64,000 nt of DNA from Mesorhizobium sp. M00.F.Ca.ET.216.01.1.1 (GCF_004010325.2 NZ_SADR02000017.1:104235-168234), one strand, 5' to 3'. Shown: positions 28,218 to 36,966, numbered from the stretch's first letter. A program made the numbers and translations. Notes: a model not told the origin generated them from the letters alone.

Positions 28218-29288
28218 CTATACCACCGGTTGCATTCTGAAGGACTTATTCAATGCTACGCGGGGGTCAGCCCCCTTGACTTGGCGTGCGAGGCGATAGG
28301 CCGTGCCAAGCATTTGCTCGGGCTTATCCTTTAAAGCGAACAGGTCGTAGGGCAGGATCGGGTTGAACAGGACGTGGTTGAGGGCTTGGTAAAGCAAATG
28401 GGAAATGGCCGCTGCTGAGCCGCCAAAATCGTATTTCACATGAGCAAAGTGGCTTCCCTGGTCAAAGCCTGCAGCGTCGGCAACGATCGCGTCAAATCGT
28501 GGAGCCTCACCCTCCGGGCCTTCTGCAAGGTAAGCATAGTATGGGTCCCGACGGTTGGCGGGTACGACTTGCCTTACAATGGTCCATCCAACCCCGGCAT
28601 CTTCGCCTGGCTGGCGGATGGCCGCCGCCCTGCGGGTGAGAATGACCGAGTACTCGGAAGCTGAGTACGCGGACGAACCGCCCTGCCCGAAGACACCAAT
28701 CAAATACGGCTTCTCGGCCTTGTCCGTTTGGCCCAATGAAAGAAGCGTCTCGTGCATAAGCGCGGGGACTTGGCCCATCCCCCGGTCGCGTACCGTGACA
28801 GCGAACTGCTTGGTTGAGTTATCGTGGTCGAGCCTGACGAAGAGCCGTTTTCTAATCTCCAAGACACGTTCTTGGGCCGAGCTTCGTTCAGCTTGGTCCA
28901 GGCGATCAAGGGAATCGAGTCGGGGCAACCCGAAATAGCGAAACGCGGCGTCACGAGGAGTGGCTGGAGCCTTCGCGTCAGGGTCTTTTTGAAGCTCCTC
29001 CAGGCGGGCCAACTCGACGATCGCCTCCATGCCATTAACAAGCCGCTCCGCTATAGGATTTGTCGGCTCTCCTGCCAGCTTGATACGACCGCCATTTCCT
29101 CTATCTCTTCCCACGGGGACCCAATGGAGGTGTCCAGGCAGCCACGTGCCGATCCGCTTGTCACGATAGTCCCATTGATACATATCGAGGGACTGAACCG
29201 GGAGGCTTGAGATGATCGCCTCCACCTGCATCGTGGTTCGGGCCACGAGAAGCCGATTCAGTAAATCCAGGTCATTTGCAGCCGTCAC
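28218..29288 (-). CDS. GHKL-superfamily ATPase (MORC/MutL-like)
   Basis: The 356-aa protein starts at GTG 29288 behind GGAGGGG. The Bergerat ATP-fold motifs are visible: N box PIAERLVNGMEA (about 78-89, E81 and N85), G1 box RDRGMGQ (167-173), and the lid/G2 box GVFGQGGSSAYSASEY (198-213). A conserved Lys follows in HVKYDFGG. No kinase H box or sensor domain is present. Prokaryotic MutL/MORC-like GHKL ATPases linked to restriction-modification have been described; here the protein sits between an 86-aa helical protein and the 605-aa partner, facing a methyltransferase. The role is probably ATP-dependent DNA defence, by inference. Confidence 0.8.
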   Translation of the reverse strand: MTAANDLDLLNRLLVARTTMQVEAIISSLPVQSLDMYQWDYRDKRIGTWLPGHLHWVPVGRDRGNGGRIKLAGEPTNPIAERLVNGMEAIVELARLEELQKDPDAKAPATPRDAAFRYFGLPRLDSLDRLDQAERSSAQERVLEIRKRLFVRLDHDNSTKQFAVTVRDRGMGQVPALMHETLLSLGQTDKAEKPYLIGVFGQGGSSAYSASEYSVILTRRAAAIRQPGEDAGVGWTIVRQVVPANRRDPYYAYLAEGPEGEAPRFDAIVADAAGFDQGSHFAHVKYDFGGSAAAISHLLYQALNHVLFNPILPYDLFALKDKPEQMLGTAYRLARQVKGADPRVALNKSFRMQPVV

Positions 29289-29308
29289 CGACCCCTCCTA
29301 TTTGAGCC

Positions 29309-29569
29309 TCACAATTTGAAATCGACCTCGTCCTTTCCACCGGTCGACATCATTCGAGCCTCCAGCGCGTCTACCTCTTTTGTCAGCGCCTTCACGATCT
29401 TTTTGACATCTGCTTCGGTGTACTCGTAGGCATTTTTGTTCGCCAATTTAGCAATTACCTTTATCATTCTGATCGCGTTCTTCGTGCGATTCTCGGCCAA
29501 TTCGACGAATTTGAGCCGCTTTGCGCCACTGGTTTTCTCTCTCAAATTTTCCGCCGTTTTGTCCAGCAT
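29309..29569 (-). CDS. 86-aa helical protein, first gene of GHKL operon
   Basis: MLDKTAENLREKTSGAKRLK..., strongly charged and predicted to be all helix, with LAENRTKNAIRMIKVIAKLANKN and a heptad-like KIVKALTKEVDALEARMM. No family recognised. It ends 20 bp before the GHKL ATPase start and is surely cotranscribed. The region upstream is AT-richer than the surroundings, fitting an operon promoter. It could be a regulator or an assembly factor; nothing in the sequence decides. Confidence 0.6.
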   Translation of the reverse strand: MLDKTAENLREKTSGAKRLKFVELAENRTKNAIRMIKVIAKLANKNAYEYTEADVKKIVKALTKEVDALEARMMSTGGKDEVDFKL

Positions 29570-29803
29570 TTTGTCCAGCCATTTCGTTGAGATTTTCTAA
29601 TTCCATACTCCATAATTTCTCCTCTAAATTATACAACAAATGGAGTCAAGGAATGATTGTCCGAGACCAGCGCGGGATGGCAATCCCTTACAATTCCTCA
29701 TCCCTCCACTAGCGACACCTTAAGGAGCTGCCGTCCTTGCGCCGGCGGGTTTAGTGTCTCGGCATGTACGTGCTGGGGGCACAGACCGCACCATCACCGA
29801 TGC

Positions 29804-30673
29804 CTAGCTGCCCATGGTCCGAAGGGCGGGGTGAGGAATCTCTAGCCTAGGTCTATTCGTGACCAACGCTGAGTTTGTGTTCTGCCTCTCGCCAAATCTT
29901 TCGTGTTCAACCTTTAGGCGACCTGAACCTCGGGCCGTAACGATCTCTGCATCACTGACCAGCGGAAACACAAACTCGGGTTTGAGCACTAGCGCACCGG
30001 ATACCTGCCTCTCGCCTGCCAACTGATAAGTGGAGAACATTGGCGGTATGAGACGGGCGAAATCTGCAAACGACACCATCATCGCGACGTTGCGAAACAC
30101 GCCGGACGCAAAGATTGCATCATGGGTGCCGAGGCCGCTGTCCATGCCTAGTGACCAATCATGCAGACCAGGATCGTTTCGATGCGCCAGCGCCATGGCT
30201 ACAACCAGACTACCTCGTATGCCTTGAATTGAATCCTTACCGATCACCCGCTCACGCAGACTAAACTTGCTTGAGTATCTCGCCTCGGAACGATGGAAAT
30301 TGAAAGCGTTCCAGGCAAGCCCTTCGAACTTCCAAAGCCATCTCACAAGCAGCTCGCACTCAGGGTCAGTCACACTTTGTCCAACCGAGATACGCGGCAG
30401 CAGCTCCGACATCGGACCTTCGAGGTCGTGGCCGAACGCACTGTTGCAGTCAGCGCATAACGGTATTTGCACGGCCTCAGCGGGCAAGTCCTTCCCAAGC
30501 CAAGAAACCGGTTCTTTCGTCGCTTCGGCAAATCGAATAAGCCATCTTGGCCAGAAGTGCTCTTTGTTGCGATTCAAGTTGGCCTTCTCGCAGGCCAGGC
30601 AACGGTACTTGGCTGAGTTCAAGCCAGCCCGCAGTATTGACGCATTTTTGCGCCGCTCCAATCGGTTTGACAT
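29804..30673 (-). CDS. HNH-like zinc endonuclease family protein
   Basis: The 289-aa protein from MSNRLERRKNASILRAG has a treble-clef pattern at its N-terminus: CLAC (25-28), EHFWPRWL (38-45) and CADCN (73-77). This is the CxxC...EH..P.W...CxxCN layout of a divergent HNH family. The rest (90-289) has no recognised domain. A longer frame upstream to 31168 runs antisense through the neighbour and is rejected. It could be a nuclease of the defence cargo. Confidence 0.65.
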   Translation of the reverse strand: MSNRLERRKNASILRAGLNSAKYRCLACEKANLNRNKEHFWPRWLIRFAEATKEPVSWLGKDLPAEAVQIPLCADCNSAFGHDLEGPMSELLPRISVGQSVTDPECELLVRWLWKFEGLAWNAFNFHRSEARYSSKFSLRERVIGKDSIQGIRGSLVVAMALAHRNDPGLHDWSLGMDSGLGTHDAIFASGVFRNVAMMVSFADFARLIPPMFSTYQLAGERQVSGALVLKPEFVFPLVSDAEIVTARGSGRLKVEHERFGERQNTNSALVTNRPRLEIPHPALRTMGS

Positions 30674-30765
30674 GATCGTCCCCCCAGAACTACCTACCAT
30701 CACCAAGCTACCTTGGAAACTGCCGCGAGGCGGGCCTGAGATCGGCGGCGCCCCCGGCGAGAGGA

Positions 30766-31302
30766 TCAGGTAGCTGGTCGCCTGAGGTCGACGATGAAGT
30801 TGCTCCCGGCCTCCGCGCCATAGTTCATTGCGGCAATGCCCGTGACCGTGAAAACGATCCCCAACGGAAACAACACAGCAAGCAACACCACCGCTATACC
30901 AAACAGCAGCCAAGCGTGGCGCACTAAGTATGGCATGAGACCGACAGCAATTAGGAGCTTCATCTCCATGTTCCAGACCGAGCCGAGGATGCGCCCAATG
31001 ATAGGGATCACTTCGTTCAACGATTGCTCCACCCGCCGGAAGTCGCTCGGCTCGGCCACGGGCTGCTCGACATGGTCTGGAGTTGCCTGAGCGACGATCA
31101 CCACTGGGTCCCGCTCCGAGCCGGTCGGCGGCGTTTCCGCACTTGTCCATTTTGCCGGCATCAGCCACCCGATAACGAAGCCAATGGGGCCGAAGACGAA
31201 TGCCCCACTCACTGCGTCACCCAATGCAGCGACACCCGTGCTGAGGCCGATAAAGTATCCTAGCCCGCCGAATATGAGGCCGCGCGATAAACGGTTGTTC
31301 AT
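30766..31302 (-). CDS. Membrane protein, 178 aa, unknown
   Basis: From MNNRLSRGLIFGG (GGAGG upstream). Two glycine-rich hydrophobic segments (about 8-26 and 30-47) are followed by a soluble loop (50-105) and further hydrophobic segments (about 115-165; WLLFGIAVVLLAVLFPLGIVF). Likely four inner-membrane helices. No family recognised. It is the second gene after the HNH-like protein in the order of reading and may be independent of it. Confidence 0.55.
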   Translation of the reverse strand: MNNRLSRGLIFGGLGYFIGLSTGVAALGDAVSGAFVFGPIGFVIGWLMPAKWTSAETPPTGSERDPVVIVAQATPDHVEQPVAEPSDFRRVEQSLNEVIPIIGRILGSVWNMEMKLLIAVGLMPYLVRHAWLLFGIAVVLLAVLFPLGIVFTVTGIAAMNYGAEAGSNFIVDLRRPAT

Positions 31303-31929
31303 GAGAGACCTCCAAGTCGTGTTGGCACAGACTTTGGCTGCCTGCCGTTCCAATTGTGGTGAAAGGTGAGTTGTAACTCCTGGCTCCGGTGATGCCCTCT
31401 TTAGCGAGCGCGACGAGTCGAGTCCTCGGCAGCACGCTGTAAGTGTCACTCTTAAACCAGGCCAAAATATCTGGAGAAATCGTATTTGACCCCAATCGGA
31501 TACTCGGCAGTGGGCGACTACCCCCGTACCCCCTTCGACGCCACGTCAACCCACCCTCAGGAACGCCTAGACAGCCTCGCTTCACCCAGCGGTGACACGC
31601 CAGAGCCGTTTGTTGGGTGCGGCTGAGCATGCACCCTCGCGCGACCAAACGTGGGCTGGTGGTGGCAATGGTTGGTTTCCCGTCTCTAGGAGCAGATTTG
31701 CAACCTGAAGGAACTGTTGGCTCCTGGTCATGCGTCATGATCTTTCACGTGTTGTCGCCTACGACCTTCTGAGTCAGTCGACGGGAGAATGCAAGTGTCG
31801 ACGTCCACATGGGCAGGGTCCACCGGACGTCCGGCCAAGCACCTTGTTCTATGTCCAGAAGAATGGGTGTTGACATTTGGACGACTCTGACTCACAAGCC
31901 TAGATGCTATTGGACATCGGAGGCTTGGT
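31303..31929. promoter_or_regulatory. Non-coding stretch with possible resolvase res site
   Basis: 627 bases without a supportable gene. Its right end has the inverted heptamers ATGTCCA (31851-31857) and TGGACAT (31911-31917) just before the resolvase start, plus nearby variants such as ACGTCC. Serine resolvases usually act on a multi-dyad site upstream of their own gene, so a res site or operator here is plausible but unproven. Confidence 0.35.
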
Positions 31930-32514
31930 ATGCAAATCGGGTACGCAAGAACGTCGACTGAAGAGCAGGTGGCAGGGCTGGAGGCGCAGGTACGTGATCT
32001 CCAGGCTGCCGGTTGCGAAGAGGTCTACTCGGAGCAGATATCGGCCTTGGGGAAGCGCGAGGAACTGGAACGCGCCCTCAAGTTCTTACGCAAAGGCGAT
32101 ACGCTTGTGATCACCAAGATCGACCGACTGGCACGCAACACACGCACGTTGGGGGAAATCGTCGATGGCCTCCATGAGCGCGGTATTGGGCTGAAGGTGC
32201 TGCAATTCGGCAATGAAACGCTCGACACGACAGGAGCCTATGGACGACTAATGCTGAACATGTTCGCGGCCTTCGCTGAGTTCGAGCGCGACCTGATGAA
32301 GGAGCGTCAGAAGGAGGGGATCGCCAAGGCCAGGGCGGAGCAGAAGTACAAAGGTCGCAAGCCCACGGCACGAGCCAAGGCCGGTGAAGCCGTGATGCAG
32401 TTCCAGCAGGGGAAGACGGTGTCGGAAGTGGCCAAGGCGGTTGGCATTGGCAGGGGTTCAGTGTATCGGGCACTTGCGGCGGCCGGCATCAATCCGACCC
32501 CGCCTTCTCAATGA
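31930..32514 (+). CDS. Serine recombinase (resolvase/invertase family)
   Basis: The 194-aa protein starts MQIGYARTSTEEQ, with the catalytic Ser in YARTST (GGAGG upstream). The family motifs LVITKIDRLARNT and NMFAAFAEFERDLMKER follow, then a C-terminal helix-turn-helix (KTVSEVAKAVGIGRGSVYRAL). The size fits small resolvases and invertases of transposons and plasmids. It may resolve multimers of the island or be left from an earlier transposon; no transposase is adjacent. Confidence 0.93.
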   Translation: MQIGYARTSTEEQVAGLEAQVRDLQAAGCEEVYSEQISALGKREELERALKFLRKGDTLVITKIDRLARNTRTLGEIVDGLHERGIGLKVLQFGNETLDTTGAYGRLMLNMFAAFAEFERDLMKERQKEGIAKARAEQKYKGRKPTARAKAGEAVMQFQQGKTVSEVAKAVGIGRGSVYRALAAAGINPTPPSQ

Positions 32515-32656
32515 CTCAAACGCGGCCATAGAGGGCCGTACAGAGTCACGGGACAAAGCCGAGTCCCTCAACTGCCCCGCGCCGTGCCGCCATTCCTTGG
32601 CCCTCTGTGTGGCCGTAGGAGAGGGGTGGCCATTTTGACGAATTGGAAGTTCGCTG

Positions 32657-33967
32657 TTGGACCAGATTTCCCCGCTTGTCACCACGCCAGACGACGAAGA
32701 TGACGAACGAGATCGCCCGTTCAACGCCTATCGGTTCGCCGCATCCGATAACGCCAAGGGCATCGTCGCGGAAGCTATCAAGCTGCTCCTGGACTACGAG
32801 AAGCGTTCTGGGCTGGCGAAGAACAAGCGCCGCGCCGTAGACCAGGAAACATTCGACCTGACCGTGGACGCGATCCTGTCCGACCTGATGCGCCATCATC
32901 TCGTCGAATATCCCGCCGACATCTATGTCACCCGCTCCAACAGGGTCTTGGGAACGAAGAGTCGGTATAGGCCGCGAGCATACAGCAAGGTCTTTCCACG
33001 CGTCCTGGACCTCCTAGCCAAGCCCGAGTTGGGTTATGTGTCCCAGGACAAGGCCGCTCCGATACTTGGAGGTTCCAAATCGACGGTTATCCGACCAGGT
33101 CCGACCCTGCTGGCGCGAATGGATGACGGCGACATCTCCACTGAAGACCTCGACGAACATGCGTATGGCGAGACCATCATCCTCAAGCGATTGAAGGACG
33201 CTGACAATTATTGGGACGAAGGCGGCTTGGAGCAGTATGACGACACCCCCACCACGGGGCGTTACCGTCACGAGCTTGATACGATCAACCAGTGGCTGGC
33301 TGCGGCCGATCTCCAGTATGATCGCCGGGGCATTCCGTGGCCGCACACGTCCTTCGACATCGGCGACAGACGGTTACGCCGCATCTTCACCCAGGCACGG
33401 TTCACTAGTGGCGGGAGGATGTTCGGGGGTTTCTGGCAGCAACTGCGGAAGCATGAGCGACGGCAAGGGCTCCGGATTGGAGGAGAGAAGGCCGTGGAGT
33501 TGGACTACGGTCAAGTAGGCCCCCGCATCCTGTACGGCATGGCAGGCCACCTCCCAGCCACCAACGACCTCTATTTCATGCACGGATACAATCAGCAGAG
33601 ACATGGCATCAAGAAAGTGATGAGCGCCATGATCTTTGCTGGGGAACGGCTCGATCGGTTCCCGAAGGACACGAGGAAGCTCTTTCGACGCGGGGACAGG
33701 ATCGGCGCGGTGGTCGAGGCCATCGAAGCCAACCACCCGCTGATCAAGGATCATTTCCACAAGGGCCTTGGTCACGATGCTCAATTCGTCGAGAGCAGCA
33801 TCCTTGTCGACGTTCTCCTTGAACTTCGAGCCAAGGGCGTTGTGGCCTTGCCGATCCATGACGCGGTGATGGTGCCAGCTTCCAAGGTGTCGATGACCAA
33901 GGAGGTTATGCTCCGTGTGTTCGACGCTCATGCCCATGTTCAGGGCACTGTTACGGTTGAAGGCTAA
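32657..33967 (+). CDS. 436-aa protein with possible family-A polymerase-like core
   Basis: TTG start after GGAAG. No close family is recognised by name. The C-terminal half contains AVELDYGQVGPRILYGMAG (D near 282), then RHGIKKVMSAMIFAG (about 313-327) and VALPIHDAVMVP (H and D near 400). This order resembles motifs A (DYSQIELR), B (R..K) and C (VHDE) of family-A DNA polymerases, with shorter spacing. The N-terminal 200 residues are unassigned and seem able to bind DNA (SRYRPRAYSKVFPR). It could be a minimal polymerase, a degenerate one, or an unrelated fold. Followed by a Cys/His protein on the same strand. Confidence 0.6.
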   Translation: MDQISPLVTTPDDEDDERDRPFNAYRFAASDNAKGIVAEAIKLLLDYEKRSGLAKNKRRAVDQETFDLTVDAILSDLMRHHLVEYPADIYVTRSNRVLGTKSRYRPRAYSKVFPRVLDLLAKPELGYVSQDKAAPILGGSKSTVIRPGPTLLARMDDGDISTEDLDEHAYGETIILKRLKDADNYWDEGGLEQYDDTPTTGRYRHELDTINQWLAAADLQYDRRGIPWPHTSFDIGDRRLRRIFTQARFTSGGRMFGGFWQQLRKHERRQGLRIGGEKAVELDYGQVGPRILYGMAGHLPATNDLYFMHGYNQQRHGIKKVMSAMIFAGERLDRFPKDTRKLFRRGDRIGAVVEAIEANHPLIKDHFHKGLGHDAQFVESSILVDVLLELRAKGVVALPIHDAVMVPASKVSMTKEVMLRVFDAHAHVQGTVTVEG

Positions 33968-34110
33968 GGGAGGGACTTCGTCCCTGTACTGGGTCCCATC
34001 AACCCTCATCTGCATGTTAGGCTATCTCTACTCCTACCCAGGTAGCTCCTTCACTCACTGCTCGGTACCCTTAATGGGAAACCTACGGAACACCTAAGAG
34101 GGACTCGAGA

Positions 34111-34797
34111 TTGACGAACTGGGCCAAGAAGCGCGAGCGGAGGAACGAGGTCAAAGCCCGTGCTGCCGAGCCGAGCAGCATGTTCTCGCGCTGCCGTGTT
34201 GTAGGCTGCGGAAAGCCCGCCCGTTCTGGCACAGAGGACGGTCTGGACACGCGCTTTTGCCGACACCACTCCGACCACTACGCGCGTCATGGAAGCCCTT
34301 ACAAGCGCTCCTACACCGCAAAGGAACTCGCACCTTACCGCAGGGCAGCGGTCGGGTGGCTGGAGGCGAACGCCGAGGATCAATGGGTGCGCAATGCTAT
34401 TGATCGCGTGAACACGCTCTACAGCACCGCCGGGCCCCATATTGAGGCGTTCAGGCTGCGCGGGCTGTCTCCTGAGGCTCGGGCCAAGGCCGGCTGGGCG
34501 AGGCTGCGCAAGGCCGCCGTGGACCCGCGAGGGGTGGTTGCTGCATGGCTTGCCGTCGAGATCGCCATCCGCGATGACCCACAAGCCGAGACCAAGGCAG
34601 AGTTCAAGCGGGTGCAGGCCGCGAAGCTCGTCCACAAGATGGCGTCGGGAACGCACAAGCGATGGGGTGATGGTCCGGGTACGAAGGAGTTGCATGTTTA
34701 CCCGAGATCGCGCGGACGAGTCTTACGGCACATCGGCGAGGCGCTGGAGCAAGCCACAGAACTCCTCGTCCAACATCACGGAGCCGATCTTTCCTGA
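34111..34797 (+). CDS. Cys/His zinc-finger-like hypothetical protein, 228 aa
   Basis: TTG start (MTNWAKKRERRNE). Residues 28-63 have CRVVGCGKPARSG...FCRHHSDHYARHGSP, a C-x4-C...C-x-HH-x2-H...HGSP pattern also found at the ends of phage-type HNH proteins. The rest is helical and basic. It follows the polymerase-like gene by 143 bp and may work with it on DNA. Function unknown. Confidence 0.55.
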   Translation: MTNWAKKRERRNEVKARAAEPSSMFSRCRVVGCGKPARSGTEDGLDTRFCRHHSDHYARHGSPYKRSYTAKELAPYRRAAVGWLEANAEDQWVRNAIDRVNTLYSTAGPHIEAFRLRGLSPEARAKAGWARLRKAAVDPRGVVAAWLAVEIAIRDDPQAETKAEFKRVQAAKLVHKMASGTHKRWGDGPGTKELHVYPRSRGRVLRHIGEALEQATELLVQHHGADLS

Positions 34798-34984
34798 CCG
34801 CAGCAGGACTTGCGAAGGAGGTCAAGGATGGAGGAGCTTCTTTGGATCCCACGCGACGATGCCGTCCGTCTCACGGCGACCAAATCCGAAACCTCACTGG
34901 TCCGAATGCTAAGGAGGCGTTGACGGCTTCCGGATACCGCAAAACATAGGTAACCTCATTAGATAGGCAACAAAGGGGGGCTAC

Positions 34985-36070
34985 ATGGCAGATGCGGAGG
35001 AAGTTGCAAAACTGCTCGCATACGAATTTCTGAGGGAAGGGCGTTATAGTGCGGCGCACGGGCCAGTTGAGGTTAGATCACTGGCCCAAGCCGTTGCTGT
35101 CGCCGATGCGGACGAGGTTATTGAAGAAGCCCGAGAAAGCTTCGGCGGCATAGTTGTACAATCAGTAGGCTACGAAGTGGGGAAGGATAATCCGAGCGTT
35201 CACATTTATCTGATGAATGGCTCACAGAAGTTAATTAAGTCACTTCCAAAATCTGTAGACGGCGTTCCGATCAAAGGGCACAGAATGGGGCCAGTCACTG
35301 TTCGCCCCGATGCAGCATCGAGTTCGACAAACCATGGATATTTGTTTGAACGCAACAATCGTATAGCGTGCGGAAGCTCCTGCGCACCGACATCCGAAAG
35401 CTCAACGGGCACTTTAGGCGCGCTTGTACGTCGCAACGGCTCTCAAAACATCTACCTACTGTCGAACAACCATGTTTTGGCTGGGTGCAACCACGTTCCG
35501 AGTGGCCAACCGGTCCTTTCCCCAAGTAGCTCTGATGGTCGCCCTACCATGCGAGCGCCCGGCGAAGTAGGTCGGCACGAACTCATCCATGAATTGCGAA
35601 GTGGCGACCCGAACTTCGTCAACCCTTGCGACTCGGACTTGGCGCTCGCTCGTGCAACAAATCCTGCATTGCTAACCTCTTGGCAGGGCGATGTTGCTGA
35701 TGGGTACGACACGCCCACCAACACATCGACGCCACTATCAGGAATGGCAGTTAAGAAGTTCGGGCGAACGACTGGGCTGACAAGGGGATTTGTAGAGGCA
35801 CTGGTCCCCACGCCGATCCCCATTGGATACAATTCGAAGAATTTCAAAGGCGTTGTCTGGTTTCAAGATGTCTGGACTGTCCACAGCACCACAGACGCCT
35901 TCGCCCTCCCGGGCGATTCGGGAAGCCTCGTGGTAACTGAGGATGGGAGTGCGGCCGTCGGCTTAGTCTTCGCAGCAAGCCGAAATGGGGACTATGCATG
36001 GATCATTCCTATGCCTTCCATCGTTAACTCGTTTGGCGGGCTCGCTTTGGTAGGTGGCCACGGAATATGA
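34985..36070 (+). CDS. Trypsin-like (chymotrypsin-fold) serine protease
   Basis: The 361-aa protein (AGGCAACAAAGGGGGGCTAC precedes the ATG) has no signal peptide and is predicted to be cytosolic. Its catalytic triad can be placed: H163 in LSNNHVLAG, D218 in CDSDLALA, and S312 in PGDSGSLV. Residues ~55-108 form a separate domain (GYEVGKDNPSVHIYL...VDGVPIKGHRMGPVTVRP). It is coupled by ATGA to a small gene that echoes this N-terminal domain. Cytosolic trypsin-fold proteases occur in several bacterial conflict systems, so a defence role is possible, by inference. Confidence 0.85.
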   Translation: MADAEEVAKLLAYEFLREGRYSAAHGPVEVRSLAQAVAVADADEVIEEARESFGGIVVQSVGYEVGKDNPSVHIYLMNGSQKLIKSLPKSVDGVPIKGHRMGPVTVRPDAASSSTNHGYLFERNNRIACGSSCAPTSESSTGTLGALVRRNGSQNIYLLSNNHVLAGCNHVPSGQPVLSPSSSDGRPTMRAPGEVGRHELIHELRSGDPNFVNPCDSDLALARATNPALLTSWQGDVADGYDTPTNTSTPLSGMAVKKFGRTTGLTRGFVEALVPTPIPIGYNSKNFKGVVWFQDVWTVHSTTDAFALPGDSGSLVVTEDGSAAVGLVFAASRNGDYAWIIPMPSIVNSFGGLALVGGHGI

Positions 36071-36312
36071 GAACAGACCCTCTAACTGCCGCTAGACGGC
36101 TCGACGAGAGGCTTCGGGGGGAGCCTTGGTATTTGTCGACCGGTTTGGGGAAGGTAGAGGAATTAGACGCAATCTTTGTTTACGTTAAGTCAGCCCGTCA
36201 CCGCTCGCTCTCTGAGCTGGGGAACCAATGGATGGGGTATCGTTTGGTTGTTCGTGCCACCGGCAGTATCCGGCCTTTGCAAGCGGCGTCACATAGAGCG
36301 TCGACGATCTAG
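36067..36312 (+). CDS. Small protein resembling the protease N-terminal domain
   Basis: The 81-aa protein starts at ATG 36067, overlapping the protease stop (ATGA), so it is translationally coupled. GLGKVEELDAIFVYVKSARH...WMGYRLVVRATGSIRP parallels the protease segment NPSVHIYL...VDGVPIKGHRMGPVTVRP. It may be a free copy of the propeptide-like domain, acting as an inhibitor, chaperone or substrate adaptor. Its end lies about 100 bp from attR and could have been cut by integration. Confidence 0.55.
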   Translation: MRTDPLTAARRLDERLRGEPWYLSTGLGKVEELDAIFVYVKSARHRSLSELGNQWMGYRLVVRATGSIRPLQAASHRASTI

Positions 36313-36410
36313 CGCATCAGGGTTGCTTTGAAGACACAGCGCTGGTACACAGCGCAGATCGAGCGGCAGAAAAAAGCCAATAAGAACAGATATTTGTGGT
36401 GGTTTTGAGC

Positions 36411-36439
36411 GAGTTCAATCCTCTCTCGCAGCACCAGCC
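36411..36439 (+). repeat. attR: second copy of tRNA-Thr 3' end
   Basis: 29 bases identical to 22903-22931, starting GAGTTCAATCC and ending GCACCAGCC. No tRNA precedes it here, so it marks the far end of the island. Confidence 0.93.
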
Positions 36440-36513
36440 TATCCCTTTGAAAATCACTGAAACCCTTGACATATAAGGCGTTGCGCCCACTATTCTGTTA
36501 CAAAATTGGTCCT

Positions 36514-36966
36514 CTATAAGACCCGATTGCGCCACGTCTGGATTCTTTTAATGCTTCCGTCGGGGTTTCGCCGGATCGCATGAGCCTCCCTCAAATGGGC
36601 AAAATGATTGCGCTGTAAGTCCCGTACGAGATGAATGGGATGCCCGAAGGGTGTGATTGCATCGATAAACCACAGATGCGGTCCGGAGGACCATTTTCCT
36701 GAGGGGGGTGTTCGCCCGAACAAAAGTAATTCCGAGTGAGTTTCCTTATCCACCACCGCCCAAGTGACGCAAGCTGTCGGCTGTCCACGGTCATCGCGAT
36801 AAATCTTGCACTGCCCGACGCGCAAGGCCGGGATGATATTGTGGTCAACATCGGATATGGACCAATCGCGATGGAGCTCTGAGGCTAACGCGAGCGCCGT
36901 CACCATACCCAGCGCCTCGAAATATCCTATTCTTTCGTTTTCCTTGGCCCCTAATCGTTCGTCCAC
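36514..36966 (-). CDS. HlyC-type toxin-activating lysine acyltransferase
   Basis: The 150-aa protein starts at GTG 36966, overlapping the HlyD-like stop (TAGTG). It aligns by eye with HlyC: ASELHRDWSISD with catalytic His (H32; HlyC His23), NIIPALRVGQ, and HLWFIDAITPFG with the catalytic Asp (D102; HlyC Asp92). HlyC uses acyl-ACP to put fatty acids on internal lysines of RTX protoxins in the cytosol before export. It is the last gene of an ABC-HlyD-acyltransferase operon. Uncommonly, no RTX protoxin is nearby; the best candidate substrate is the divergent glycine-rich peptide. Confidence 0.9.
   Translation of the reverse strand: MDERLGAKENERIGYFEALGMVTALALASELHRDWSISDVDHNIIPALRVGQCKIYRDDRGQPTACVTWAVVDKETHSELLLFGRTPPSGKWSSGPHLWFIDAITPFGHPIHLVRDLQRNHFAHLREAHAIRRNPDGSIKRIQTWRNRVL

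Noticed and set aside
30674..31168. N-terminal extension of the HNH-like protein
   Set aside because: The extension runs through the membrane-protein gene in another frame and has unlikely composition; MSNRLERR is a better start.
31217..31738. 173-aa leftward frame in the gap before the resolvase
   Set aside because: Composition is Arg/Ser/Pro-rich like a shadow, its end overlaps a real gene in another frame, and no domain is visible.
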